A stretch of DNA of 64,000 nucleotides from Minisyncoccota bacterium (GCA_023229825.1 JALNYN010000007.1:1-64000); one strand, 5' to 3'; positions 43,501 through 51,770 are shown, numbered from the stretch's first letter. Made by a program: numbers and translations. Notes: generated by a model from the sequence alone, not told the origin.

Positions 43501-45083
43501 CCGCATGGCTTCCCGCTGCCCTTACTGCCGAAGAAACACGCGATTTGTCGCAAAACATGCCTTCGATCTACAACCTGCTTCCTTCCTCAAAATATTTCGC
43601 CTACACGGATGATCCGGTGGTAACATTTGACGACTCGCCACTGCTTGCTTCGTGGAGAACAAAATATGGAGCGCAAATTCATTCAAGTTTTTATCTTTCC
43701 AAATTTTTAACGGACCCGGCGAGAGAACCGCTTTTAACGAAAGAAGCGCTCAACGACCCGCCGATCGTAAATCCATTGTTGCTTGAAAAAGCCAAAACGC
43801 TACATACTGTTCTCGATTCTTGGATTCCTCCGGTAAATGTGCGAATATCTGAGATCATCGGATGGGGAGAAATGACCGCAAAGACGATCGAGTACAAACA
43901 GGGAACGAAGGGTGTGTGTATTGAATGGAACGAAAACAACACTTGCAAAAAAGGGGAGCAAAGACCCGCTCTTGAATATGATGTTGCGGAAACAATGGAC
44001 GGCGACGGGACGGTGGTTGCTCCGAGCGCGCTCTATACGACGGGGTCGGAGAGGTGGTGGGTGGATTTGAAAAAGTATGATACACCTCTTACTCTTCAAA
44101 GAAAACATGCCGATATACTCGAAGTTCCCACCCTGCGAACTCACATTCAAAACGTCATTACTCGCACAGAAGGTTCTGTGTCACTTGATTTTATAAGCAG
44201 AAACAAACCGATAAACACAGAAGATCCAAAAACCCGCCTTCGCTTCACACTTCATTCGCCGCTGTCGATTTTAGTTTGTGATAACCTCGGAAATTGCACC
44301 GATCGAACGGAACAAAACATCCTCGAAAGCGATTACCGCGAATATGGTTCGCTGAAAATTATCGATGTTCCGAATACGTCGGATCTTCACCTTGAGCTGA
44401 AAGGAATTGCGCCTGGATCGTTTACTCTCAACATGCAAGAATTTATGGGCGATGCGGAAATCGCGAGTACGACCTTCGCCGGCATACCATCGCTCGCCGA
44501 AACAATCGCAACGCTCAATATTCCTGCAAACGGTGGAATTGCAGGTTCATCTCCGCTTTTGGTTGACGAAAACGGCGACGGAACGATTGACCTTACACTT
44601 GCGCCAAAACTCGGTGAAGTGATTTTGCCTGATTTTACGTATCCAGAAGCGAAAATCTCCGTTGATCCAATAACAAAAGATCTGAAAATCGAAGGAATCG
44701 ATGAAAATCCGACAACGGTTTCAAAAAACGGAAGCAATTATACGATTACCGATTCGTCGGGAAACACGACAACTCTCTTCTTTCAAAAAACCTTCACCGC
44801 AAAGCGTCTCACTTTTGCAAAATTGACAGGTGTTCAATACGGAACAGATCCGAAAATATCACTCCCATCGTCTTCATTTCTGTATCTTTGGAATCCTGCT
44901 CTTATCAGTCAAACCATCTCGGTGAAAAAAGATTTCGTTATTGAAGCGATGTACAACAAGAAAAAAGACGAAACGACCGTTTGGATAAAAAAGGAAGGAG
45001 AGAAAACACAAAAACAGATATTCACGGGATTGAAGGTTGTAGAATTGACTGTGGACAAAGGGGTGGTGGGATATGAGATGTAG
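40578..45083 (+). CDS. giant surface protein: beta-helix repeats plus LCAT-like lipase
   Basis: 1501 residues. The signal peptide (1-21, ending LVFA) is followed by three beta-helix units of about 210-215 residues (to about residue 690), each with a DDTVLGDTNGDAD ... DDWEGI ... LRYGGYSGWLQS ... GIHHEKGTT pattern. An extracellular Ca-binding-like linker is followed by an alpha/beta-hydrolase of the lecithin:cholesterol acyltransferase type from about 775: FLPGIEASRLYG, PYDWRLSFDD, and the nucleophile elbow IISHSMGGLVAK (Ser about 922). The last 350 residues are beta-rich without known domains. It is probably an exported lipase or esterase displayed on the surface. Confidence 0.88.
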   Translation: MKIKISLLTLAFFFAPSLVFASTPVWGTINSDTVWTAESGPYLVDFSIVPEGITLTVEEGTVVKFTGQRSMLEVSGNLVVSGTELSPVVFTSINDDSVGGDTGTGANEWGNILIKNGGVATIDHAEIRHGGWTGWLSSAAPSNIWNNGGNLTLTNSKISNAWTGITHSAGNTALTENIFTENNTGISVSGTGRVHFDHNNFFNNTGNVAWFDLTNGVSLTHSDNTAWGGTPGLVLAGEAGADYVFEKDGAPYVIDHFTVPAGKTVTARPGTAFKLLNPVSEIFISGTWNTEGTSDDPVYFTSIKDDTVLGDTNGDADSSQPANDDWEGIFVLEGGEANFDHAILRYGGYSGWLQSTMFSNISNNGGILNISNSEISRSWYGIHHEKGTTNIDSSTISQSSIGIYAGGTGSITINNNTFFNNDRPALLDLSSVILTNANNTAHGTGKKGLELGGAISVDQTLTKDLPYLIDHLTIPAGRTLTVRSGSVFKFLNNVSEMFVSGKMNVEGSGNEPVYFTSVKDDTVLGDTNGDADASQPTNDDWEGILVLSGGEANFDHSVLRYGGYSGWLQSYMASNISNDGGILNISHSDFSNSWFGIHHEKGTTTISQSSIHDNPGYGVYNGSAQTLNAENNYWGSVNGPTHPSNPLGTGDKVTDRVDFMPYLGFDPTVPVSVALTNGGETENDDLQDGKGVADKTQFTFSVVASENLVDIKLVTDSSDVGINPGQFFLYASGTEGVYSRALTFPKGHYRYHFEAVDGNGGVYRYPETEELKFTTGYSNVAFLPGIEASRLYGGTGEQLWEPEYFGNPSVLALDENGSSTRSDIYTKDVIDNAYLAFKGNIYSSFISSMNDLKSNGTIADWEPLPYDWRLSFDDILNNGAELSDGRIYYTGSLAATGTPYIIQEIRRLAATSDTGKVTIISHSMGGLVAKNLTVKLGTEESSKLIDQMIFIDSPQTGTPQTIGVLLHGFDQGLPAAWLPAALTAEETRDLSQNMPSIYNLLPSSKYFAYTDDPVVTFDDSPLLASWRTKYGAQIHSSFYLSKFLTDPAREPLLTKEALNDPPIVNPLLLEKAKTLHTVLDSWIPPVNVRISEIIGWGEMTAKTIEYKQGTKGVCIEWNENNTCKKGEQRPALEYDVAETMDGDGTVVAPSALYTTGSERWWVDLKKYDTPLTLQRKHADILEVPTLRTHIQNVITRTEGSVSLDFISRNKPINTEDPKTRLRFTLHSPLSILVCDNLGNCTDRTEQNILESDYREYGSLKIIDVPNTSDLHLELKGIAPGSFTLNMQEFMGDAEIASTTFAGIPSLAETIATLNIPANGGIAGSSPLLVDENGDGTIDLTLAPKLGEVILPDFTYPEAKISVDPITKDLKIEGIDENPTTVSKNGSNYTITDSSGNTTTLFFQKTFTAKRLTFAKLTGVQYGTDPKISLPSSSFLYLWNPALISQTISVKKDFVIEAMYNKKKDETTVWIKKEGEKTQKQIFTGLKVVELTVDKGVVGYEM
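40835..42590 (+). repeat. three in-gene tandem repeats of about 640 bp
   Basis: The coding sequence repeats with a period of about 630-645 bp, with matching segments at about 40835, 41466 and 42111. Units two and three are very similar at the DNA level (for example GATGATACCGTTCT in both), so they are a recent duplication. Unit one is more diverged. Confidence 0.8.
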
Positions 45084-45124
45084 GGTGGTATAATGGAAGG
45101 GTAAAAGAAGCATCAAAAAAATAT

Positions 45125-45535
45125 ATGACAAAAAAACAAAATTTATTTTATTCATTAATTCCAGTTACTCTCTTTATGTTTCTGGCGTGGCTACAATCAG
45201 AGAGCTCTTGCTATGATATTATTTGGTGTAACAGATTATGGGGATTGATTAACGTGATTGGCATCTTCCTTTATATTTTTTTGGCGCATTTCCTCCTCTC
45301 CCTCATCACCTATAAACTTCGCGAAGAAACTTTCCGCACTTGGTTTCGTTTCGCTTGCGGTTTCGTTCCGCTTTCCATTTTTCTCATTTTTCTTGCTCGC
45401 AACAGCCACGGCGGTTCCATGGGGATTCCGAACATTTTGGATCAGGAAACCGTTGCGTTTCTTCTCTCTCTTTTGTTTCTCGTAATTTCCCTTATTCTCA
45501 TCCTCTACAAATCTTGGAACCTCCGAGGGAAGTAA
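45125..45535 (+). CDS. four-helix membrane protein of unknown function
   Basis: 136 residues with about four hydrophobic helices (FYSLIPVTLFMFLAWL, LWGLINVIGIFLYIFLAHFLL, FRFACGFVPLSIFLIFLA, VAFLLSLLFLVISLILILY). A Cys pair lies in the first loop. No family recognised. TATAAT lies about 31 nt upstream, so it probably has its own promoter despite following the giant lipase gene by only 41 bp. Confidence 0.65.
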   Translation: MTKKQNLFYSLIPVTLFMFLAWLQSESSCYDIIWCNRLWGLINVIGIFLYIFLAHFLLSLITYKLREETFRTWFRFACGFVPLSIFLIFLARNSHGGSMGIPNILDQETVAFLLSLLFLVISLILILYKSWNLRGK

Positions 45536-45623
45536 TCTTGCTAAAAAAATCCACAAAAAGCGAGCCGATGGGTTCGTTTTTTTTGTTTGACGAAAACGGA
45601 AATGTGAATCCTGATTACTACTT

Positions 45624-46076
45624 TTAACTATTTTTTTCTTCGTTCTTTTTCATTCTTGCCTTTATTAATTTCTTTATAAGGCCAACAGGAAGTTTTTTGT
45701 CGAGTGAAAAATGAACGGCGGATTTTGTGGTCGTGTAGCCGATCAGATCCTTCCCATGCTCCGCTACGACCGGAGGGGGAAGATATAATCCGATATGATG
45801 TTTCGCGAGCGCAAACCACGCCAGCCGGCCGTGATACTTATAATACGGCATCTGATAGCTGAAACTTTCTTCTGCGCGAGGCGCGGCCTGTCGTATAATT
45901 TTTCTCATCTCGGAGAGCTTCGGCTGCAATTCTTTCGGCGCATGTGAGATATACCGATCCACATCTTTCGATGAAGCCGAATTCTTTATTCGTCCGGGCC
46001 AGCAGATCGGACAAGGTCCGGGTCCCGTGTAAGAATGCCCGCGGCTGCAGATCTTTATTGCATTGTCTTTTTTCAT
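45624..46076 (-). CDS. DUF1801-like protein with Cys-rich N-terminus
   Basis: 150 residues from ATG 46076. The C-terminal 110 residues follow the DUF1801 (YdhG-like) pattern: VDRYISHAPKELQPKLSEMRKII, EESFSYQMPYYKYHGRLAWFALAKHHIGLYLPPP, LDKKLPVGLIKKLIKARM. The N-terminus has CSRGHSYTGPGPCPICWPG, which could bind zinc; such a prefix is found in part of the family. The family fold is alpha/beta and its function is unknown. Confidence 0.85.
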   Translation of the reverse strand: MKKDNAIKICSRGHSYTGPGPCPICWPGRIKNSASSKDVDRYISHAPKELQPKLSEMRKIIRQAAPRAEESFSYQMPYYKYHGRLAWFALAKHHIGLYLPPPVVAEHGKDLIGYTTTKSAVHFSLDKKLPVGLIKKLIKARMKKNEEKNS

Positions 46077-46161
46077 AGCAATTACCATTCTACCACTTTG
46101 TAAATGAGCAATCTATCAAAATGATGAAGAGGTAAAAAGTGTCGTTACGTCCGGCGGTACA

Positions 46162-46226
46162 ACGTGGATCCCGGGTCCATCCTTCGCCAAGGCTACGGCA
46201 AGGCACGGCGTTGCCCGGGATGACGA
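46162..46226. repeat. palindromic repeat half copy; first of two identical 65-nt blocks
   Basis: ACGTGGATCCCGGG ... CCCGGGATGACGA with a loop of about 37 nt (TCCATCCTTCGCC...). The block is repeated without a mismatch at 46291..46355. Confidence 0.85.
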
Positions 46227-46249
46227 CAGACAATTTTAAAGTCTTTTAT

Positions 46250-46355
46250 CGTCATTCCGGACTTGATCCGGAATCCACGTCTGTCAGCTCACGTGGATCC
46301 CGGGTCCATCCTTCGCCAAGGCTACGGCAAGGCACGGCGTTGCCCGGGATGACGA
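46250..46355. repeat. dispersed palindromic repeat, full copy
   Basis: CGTCATTCCGGACTTGATCC ... CCACGT, a short spacer, then the second identical 65-nt block ending in GGGATGACGA. Together with the copy at 46162 it fills the 336-bp gap between the DUF1801-like gene and pntB; no gene is seen there. Confidence 0.85.
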
Positions 46356-46374
46356 ATAGGTACGGAACAAAGAA

Positions 46375-46401
46375 AAAGCCCGACTTTGCAGCCGGGCCAT
46401 A
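46375..46401 (-). terminator. terminator of pntAB
   Basis: On the minus strand, GCCCGGCTGCAAAGTCGGGC forms a hairpin followed by TTTTTC, 12 bp after the pntB stop. Confidence 0.8.
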
Positions 46402-46412
46402 ATTGAGGATCC

Positions 46413-47804
46413 TTATCCTCTTAAAGTTTTCAATACTTCCTGCATGGTTGCATTGGCATCGCCAAAGAGCATTCTGGTATTTTCCAATACGAACAGGGGA
46501 TTACCCACGCCCGCATAGCCTGTCGCCATGCTGCGTTTCAGAACGATCGTGGTTCCGCCTTTCCAACATTCGAGCACCGGCATTCCGGCGATCGGGCTGT
46601 TTGGGTCATTGAGAGCCGAAGGGTTCACGATGTCGTTCGCTCCGATGACGATCGAAACATCGACATCGCCCCAATCATCATTGATCTCGTCCATCTCGTA
46701 CACGATGTCGTACGGCACTTTCGCTTCCGCGAGCAGCACGTTCATATGTCCGGGCATCCTTCCCGCAACCGGGTGAATGCCGAATCCGACTTTTTTGCCT
46801 TTATCGCGCAAAAGTTTCGTGATCTCGTAGACCGTATGCTGAGCTTGCGCCACCGCCATTCCGTAGCCGGGAATGATCATGATGCTTTTTGCTTCGAGCA
46901 GCAATTGCGCGGTGTCTCCGGCAGAAACGCTTTGCACTTCGCCTTCGATCTCCGCCGCTTTTCCTCCGGTCGAACCGAAGCCCCCGGCTATTACGCTGAT
47001 AAAGTGGCGGTTCATCGCACGGCACATGATGTAACTCAATATCGCGCCGCTTGATCCGACCAATGCACCGGTAACGATCAGAAGATCATTGCCGAGCATA
47101 AAACCGGTCGCTGCCGCCGCCCATCCCGAATAGCTGTTAAGCATCGAGATAACCACCGGCATATCCGCGCCGCCTATCGCCATGACCATATGCACGCCGA
47201 GTACGAGCGCGATCGCGGTCATAATAAGCAGAACAACAAATCCTCCGTCGCTCTCAGCTTGTTCCAAAAACAACCAACCGAGGAAAACGGTCAGAACGAC
47301 CATTCCCAAATTCAGCCAATGACGAGCGGGAAGCGTTAAAGGTTTTCCGCCGATCCGTTCGCTCAGTTTTCCGAACGCAATGACCGAACCGGAAAAAGTA
47401 ACGGCACCGATAAAAATGCCCAAATAAATTTCCAGTTCGTGGATCGTTTTTTCCGCGCCCGAAAGGCTCGCGGAATTATCCATGAAAGTGGCATAGGCCA
47501 CGAGCACGGCTGCGAGACCGACCAAGCTGTGCATGATCGCGACGAGTTCCGGCATTTGCGTCATTTCGACCTTCAATGCGGCTCTTGTTCCGATCAATCC
47601 GCCGACAGCAAGCGCGGCGATCAAAACGCCATACGAGCTGACGGAAGCGCTGAACGCGGTCGCCGTAACAGCGATCGCCATGCCGATCATTCCGTAATAA
47701 TTTCCTTTGCGCGCCGTTTCCTGACTGCTTAAACCGCTCAGGCTTAAGATGAAAAGAATGAAGGCGACAATGTATGATATGACAACTAAATTTTGCGACA
47801 TCAT
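46413..47804 (-). CDS. pntB: NAD(P) transhydrogenase beta subunit
   Basis: 463 residues (E. coli 462). The N-terminal half is about eight to nine membrane helices (domain II); the C-terminal half is the NADP(H)-binding domain III, with IIPGYGMAVAQAQHTVYEI, GIHPVAGRMPGHMNVLLAEA, EINDDWGDVDVSIVIGANDIVNP and KRSMATGYAGVGNPLF. With PntA it exchanges hydride between NADH and NADP+ at the cost of proton motive force. It follows pntA by 9 bp in one transcript. Confidence 0.97.
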   Translation of the reverse strand: MMSQNLVVISYIVAFILFILSLSGLSSQETARKGNYYGMIGMAIAVTATAFSASVSSYGVLIAALAVGGLIGTRAALKVEMTQMPELVAIMHSLVGLAAVLVAYATFMDNSASLSGAEKTIHELEIYLGIFIGAVTFSGSVIAFGKLSERIGGKPLTLPARHWLNLGMVVLTVFLGWLFLEQAESDGGFVVLLIMTAIALVLGVHMVMAIGGADMPVVISMLNSYSGWAAAATGFMLGNDLLIVTGALVGSSGAILSYIMCRAMNRHFISVIAGGFGSTGGKAAEIEGEVQSVSAGDTAQLLLEAKSIMIIPGYGMAVAQAQHTVYEITKLLRDKGKKVGFGIHPVAGRMPGHMNVLLAEAKVPYDIVYEMDEINDDWGDVDVSIVIGANDIVNPSALNDPNSPIAGMPVLECWKGGTTIVLKRSMATGYAGVGNPLFVLENTRMLFGDANATMQEVLKTLRG

Positions 47805-47813
47805 CTTCTCCTC

Positions 47814-49373
47814 TTATTTCTTGAACATTTGGAGCATGCGGCGAGTGACCAAAAAGCCACCGAAAATATTGATCGCCGCTAAGAATATCCCCGCACCCGC
47901 AAGAACGGCGACGGGAAGACTTAGACTCGATACCTGTATGATCGCACCGATGACAATAATACTGCTGATGGCGTTCGTCACGCTCATGAGCGGCGTATGC
48001 AGCGAATGCGAAACATTCCAGATAACCTGATAGCCCACAAAGCACGCAAGCACGAACACCGTAAAGTGCGTCATGAATGATGCCGGAGCATACAGCCCCA
48101 GTCCGTACATCGCAAGACCTGCGACCGCGTACGGCAGTAATGTTTTCAATACTTTTCGGAAGACAGAAGGTTTCTTCTCAGGTTTTTCCTCGGAAGGTTT
48201 CTTCTCGTCCGGTTTTGGAGTGACGCTGATCGTCGGAGGGGGAGGCGGCCAGGTGATCTTTCCTTCTTTTATAACCGTGGTTCCTCGTATGACCTCATCT
48301 TCCATATTGACGTTGATCTCTCCTTTTTTCTCGGGAGTGAGCTCGGTCAATAAATGCCGCAAGTTGGTCGCATACAATTGGCTTGATTGATTCGCGAGAC
48401 GGCTCGGCAAGTTGCTGTAACCGATGATCGTTACGCCGTGTTTTACGACGACGGCATCTTTCTCGGTCAATTCGCAATTTCCGCCCTGTTCCGCGGCTAA
48501 GTCCACGACTATGCTGCCTTGGCGCATGGTGCGCACCATTTCTTCGGTGATGAGCTTCGGTGCCGGTTTTCCCGGAATAAGCGCAGTAGTGATGATGATA
48601 TCAACCTCTTTCGCTTGCTTGGCGAAAAGCGCCATCTCAGCTTCAATGAATTCTTTGGACATGGTTTTTGCATAACCGCCCGTGCCCGAACCTTCTTCTT
48701 TGAAGTCGAGCATCAAGAATTCCGCGTCCATGCTTTCTATCTGTTCTTTCACTTCCGGTCTCGTGTCGAATGATCTGACGATCGCGCCCATGCTTTTTGC
48801 CGCGCCGATCGCAGCCAACCCGGCCACGCCCGCGCCGATCACCAAAACTTTTGCCGGCGGAATTTTTCCCGCGGCGGTAATTTGCCCGGTAAAAAATCGT
48901 CCGAAATGCTGCGCCGCTTCGACGACCGCACGATAACCGGCAATGTTCGCCATCGAGCTCAGAGCATCAAGCTTCTGCGCTCTCGAAATACGCGGAACGC
49001 TGTCCATCGCAAGTACCGTAACATGTTTCGCCGAAAGTTTCGCCATCAGGTCCGGATTTTGCGCCGGCCATATAAAGCTGATCAAACAGCGGCCGTCTAC
49101 TAAAAGTTCCGTTTCGTCGAGCCCGAGTTCCGGATGATGTTCCGGCGCTCTGACTTTCATGACGATATCCGATCCGCTCCACAGAGCTTTCGCATCGGCC
49201 ACGATCGCAACGCCCGCTTTTTCATAATCCGCATCGGAAATATCCGCGCCCGTTCCGGCACCGCTCTCAAGCAATACCGAAAAGCCAAGCTTGATCAGCT
49301 GCCCAGCCGATTCCGGCGTAAGTGCCACGCGTTTTTCATCAATATGAACCTCTCTAGGTACGCCAATTTTCAT
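47814..49373 (-). CDS. pntA: NAD(P) transhydrogenase alpha subunit
   Basis: 519 residues from ATG 49373, with a perfect GGAGG 7 nt upstream; the frame extends to 49409 without support. Domain I binds NAD(H): MKIGVPREVHIDEKRVALTPE, AMDSVPRISRAQKLDALSSMANIAGY, VIGAGVAGLAAIGAAKSMGA. A Pro/Lys/Glu-rich linker (WPPPPP) leads to four membrane helices at the C-terminus. This is the fused alpha subunit of E. coli type (510), not the split alpha1/alpha2 type. Confidence 0.97.
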   Translation of the reverse strand: MKIGVPREVHIDEKRVALTPESAGQLIKLGFSVLLESGAGTGADISDADYEKAGVAIVADAKALWSGSDIVMKVRAPEHHPELGLDETELLVDGRCLISFIWPAQNPDLMAKLSAKHVTVLAMDSVPRISRAQKLDALSSMANIAGYRAVVEAAQHFGRFFTGQITAAGKIPPAKVLVIGAGVAGLAAIGAAKSMGAIVRSFDTRPEVKEQIESMDAEFLMLDFKEEGSGTGGYAKTMSKEFIEAEMALFAKQAKEVDIIITTALIPGKPAPKLITEEMVRTMRQGSIVVDLAAEQGGNCELTEKDAVVVKHGVTIIGYSNLPSRLANQSSQLYATNLRHLLTELTPEKKGEINVNMEDEVIRGTTVIKEGKITWPPPPPTISVTPKPDEKKPSEEKPEKKPSVFRKVLKTLLPYAVAGLAMYGLGLYAPASFMTHFTVFVLACFVGYQVIWNVSHSLHTPLMSVTNAISSIIVIGAIIQVSSLSLPVAVLAGAGIFLAAINIFGGFLVTRRMLQMFKK

Positions 49374-49401
49374 GTACAACCTCCAATAAAATTTTGAATT
49401 C

Positions 49402-49533
49402 GTCGTCATTCGTCGTCACATTTTGTCGTCATTCGTCGTCATTTTGTCGTCATTCTGAACTAGATTCAGAATCCACGTCCGTAGTCGTTCGCCGTCGTTC
49501 GTCGTCATTCCGGACTCGATCCGGAATCCACGT
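49402..49533. repeat. GTCGTCATT short repeats and two palindromic half copies
   Basis: GTCGTCATT or a near match is repeated irregularly at 49402..49455, leading into CATTCTGAACTAGATTCAG...CCACGT (49448..49478) and then CGTCATTCCGGACTCGATCC...CCACGT (49503..49533). It lies upstream of pntA. The rest of the gap to 49889 is AT-rich and shows no gene. Confidence 0.75.
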
Positions 49534-49889
49534 TCGTCGTCTAAAACGTCCTAACACATGGTTTTCCTCGTTCGTAATTTTGATAAATGGAAATACGTGT
49601 TTCCTTTTTGACAAAGTGCAATCAAGAAACATCCGCTACCAAACTACCGCATTATGTATGTTTCGTCAACATTGAAATTTGGTGAAATAAGTGGTGTTGT
49701 TCTTTATTCACCAAGTTAATTATTTCATTGTAAAAGCGGTCTTTTCGGAGTATTATTTTAATAATTCAAGGTTTTTCTTTGCGAGGAATTATAATACGAA
49801 TTTACAGATGAAAATAAAAAATCGGAAAAATTCGCAAAAACATAGATGTTGCCGGAAATGAAGATTTAACTTTTTAGTCAAAATTTATT

Positions 49890-50741
49890 ATGAAAAGATC
49901 AAATTCAATAATACTATTTAATCAAAAACAAATTCGCCGTGTGTGGGATGAAGAAAAAGAACTTTGGTATTTTTCGGTAATTGATACGATCGGTGTGTTA
50001 AGCGAAAGTCAAGACCCGAGAAATTATTGGAAAGTGTTAAAAATTCGCTTAAAACAAGAAGGAAACGAGTCGGTTACAAAATGTAACCAACTGAAAATGC
50101 AGTCATCAGACGGTAAATATTATCTTACCGATGTTGCCGACACGGAAACGATGTTTCGCCTTATCCAATCAATTCCTTCTCCGAAAGCGGAACCATTCAA
50201 GCTCTGGCTTGCGAAAGTTGGATATGAAAGGATGGAAGAAATGGAAGATCCGGAACTTTCTTTTGATCGTGCAGTGAAAACATACTTACAGAAAGGATAC
50301 TCCGAAAAATGGGTGAATCAAAGGATCAAAAGCATTGAGGTGCGGAAAGATCTGGTTACCGAATGGGGAGAACGCGGAATAAACGAAAATTCAGAATATG
50401 CCTTATTAACCGACGAGATTACGCGAGCATGGGCGGATAAAAGCGTGAAAGATTATAAAAAATTTAAGGGATTGAAAAAAGAAAATCTCCGCGACAATAT
50501 GACGAATCTTGAATTGGCTTTGAATACGCTTGCGGAAGTTTCCACAACGGAAATCTCCAAAAAGAAAAAACCGCAAGGGTTGGCAAGCAACAAACAAGTC
50601 GCGCGTGCAGGAGGGCTTGCTGCGAAAAAAGCGAGGATCGAGATCGAAAAACAGATAGGCGAAAGCGTGATTACACCAAGAAATGCAAAAATTTTAATGA
50701 GTAAACAAAATCCGGCTTTATCGGCTAAAAATAAGAAATAG
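49890..50741 (+). CDS. Bro-N / antirepressor-like DNA-binding protein
   Basis: 283 residues. The N-terminal 110 residues (NQKQIRRVWDEEKELWYFSVIDTIGVLSESQDPRNYWKVLKIRLKQEG ... YYLTDVADTETMFRLIQSIPSPKAEPFKLWLAKVGYERM) follow the Bro-N domain of phage and viral antirepressors. The rest is helical and ends in a Lys-rich region (KKKKPQG, QVARAGGLAAKKARIEIEKQIGE), resembling DinD-like chromosomal members. It probably binds DNA. AT-rich upstream DNA and repeats on both sides mark this as an accessory region. Confidence 0.85.
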   Translation: MKRSNSIILFNQKQIRRVWDEEKELWYFSVIDTIGVLSESQDPRNYWKVLKIRLKQEGNESVTKCNQLKMQSSDGKYYLTDVADTETMFRLIQSIPSPKAEPFKLWLAKVGYERMEEMEDPELSFDRAVKTYLQKGYSEKWVNQRIKSIEVRKDLVTEWGERGINENSEYALLTDEITRAWADKSVKDYKKFKGLKKENLRDNMTNLELALNTLAEVSTTEISKKKKPQGLASNKQVARAGGLAAKKARIEIEKQIGESVITPRNAKILMSKQNPALSAKNKK

Positions 50742-50780
50742 GCATGTCAATCCAAATTTTAACAGACAAAGGTAAAATTT

Positions 50781-50972
50781 ATGGAGGTCGATAAAAAATT
50801 ACGAAATAAATATTTTTACGAAAGACCGAAACTTGTAAATAGAGCTCGGTGTAAAAATTATAACCCAGAAAAAGGATGCTTGTATTGCGGAAGCAAAACT
50901 TTTCGTTTTTATTCCAGTGTTTATGGTAAAAAATATTATCAGTGCGAAAAGTGCCACGGAATAAATCATTGA
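50781..50972 (+). CDS. small zinc-ribbon protein
   Basis: 63 residues, basic. Two Cys pairs form a zinc ribbon: CLYCGS and CEKCHG, with an additional Cys at residue 24. A GGAGG lies at 50783..50787, within the reading frame right after the ATG, so the start is not certain. No family recognised; it may bind nucleic acid. Confidence 0.6.
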   Translation: MEVDKKLRNKYFYERPKLVNRARCKNYNPEKGCLYCGSKTFRFYSSVYGKKYYQCEKCHGINH

Positions 50973-50990
50973 GATCAAAGAGCGATCCGT

Positions 50991-51036
50991 AATAAAGGGG
51001 ACAGCCACCATTGTTTGTTAAAATATGTGTTGTAAT
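50991..51036. repeat. solo end of the RAYT element
   Basis: AATAAAGGGGACAGCCACCA followed by TTGTTT and TTGTAATTTA closely matches the left end of the RAYT element at 54533 and the reverse of its right end at 55307. No transposase is attached, so it is a solitary REP-like copy between the zinc-ribbon gene and mntP. Confidence 0.85.
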
Positions 51037-51123
51037 TTATTTATAAAAAAGAAAAACGCCAACTTAACTTGTGGGGTATTTTATTTTTGCATATATTTCT
51101 ATCCCCTCTCTTGGCATCCGTGA

Positions 51124-51129
51124 TATAAT
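51124..51129 (+). promoter_or_regulatory. extended -10 box of mntP, apparently leaderless
   Basis: TGATATAAT, an extended -10, ends 9 nt before the ATG at 51139, so transcription should start within about 3 nt of the start codon. This rules out a long manganese riboswitch leader. Confidence 0.55.
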
Positions 51130-51138
51130 GGAAGACAT

Positions 51139-51693
51139 ATGAACATCTTCGACATATTTCTCACGGGGTTCAGCCTTTCGCTTGATGCGGTGGCTATCGC
51201 TGTGGCGGCGGGGGCGTTGCATAAGATCGATCTTCGGCATGCGGTGAAGATCGCGGTGTTTTTTGGCGGGTTTCAAATGTTCATGCCGCTTATCGGATGG
51301 ATGGCCGGTTTGGGGTGGAGCGGATATTTGGAATCTTATGGAAATATGATCGGGTTCGTTCTTCTCTTTGCTGTCGGGCTGAAAATGCTTTTGGAGACGT
51401 TCAAGAAAGAAACAAAAGAAGAGGTCAAACAAGAAAAACATCTGGCGGAAACCAAAACGCTCACCATCATGGCGGTCGCGACGAGTATCGATGCTCTCGT
51501 CGTCGGGATAACTTTCAACTTCGTTCCCGTCAATATCCCGCTTGCGGTCGGTATCATCGGAGCCGTCACGTTCGTCCTATCCCTCGCCGCCGTTTACATC
51601 GGAGAAAAATTCAAACGCATCATCGGCAAAGAGATCGAATGGCTGGGCGGCCTGGTCTTGATCGGCCTTTCCATAAAAATTCTGTTAAGCTGA
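51139..51693 (+). CDS. mntP: manganese efflux pump
   Basis: 184 residues with six hydrophobic helices. It has the MntP signature: two related halves, each with an acidic motif (SLSLDAVAIAVAAG near the N-terminus and ATSIDALVVGITF in the second half), joined by a charged cytoplasmic loop (KKETKEEVKQEKHLAETK). It exports Mn(II). Family length is about 185. A DtxR/MntR-like repressor lies at 13363, but no similar palindrome was noticed here. Confidence 0.95.
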   Translation: MNIFDIFLTGFSLSLDAVAIAVAAGALHKIDLRHAVKIAVFFGGFQMFMPLIGWMAGLGWSGYLESYGNMIGFVLLFAVGLKMLLETFKKETKEEVKQEKHLAETKTLTIMAVATSIDALVVGITFNFVPVNIPLAVGIIGAVTFVLSLAAVYIGEKFKRIIGKEIEWLGGLVLIGLSIKILLS

Positions 51694-51740
51694 TAAAATT
51701 AAAATAATTAAAATATCCAGAACCTCCAAAATTTGCGATT

Positions 51741-51770
51741 AAAACCGCTAGTTGGCGGTTTTGCTTTTAA
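51741..51770 (+). terminator. terminator of mntP
   Basis: AAAACCGC / GCGGTTTT stem with a 6-nt loop, followed by GCTTTT, about 50 bp after the stop. Confidence 0.7.

Noticed and set aside
49402..49533. Possible CRISPR-like array (GTCGTCATT repeats)
   Set aside because: Repeats are too short and irregular, with no spacers of even length and no cas genes.
51037..51138. yybP-ykoY manganese riboswitch before mntP
   Set aside because: The predicted transcript starts within a few bases of the ATG, leaving no room.
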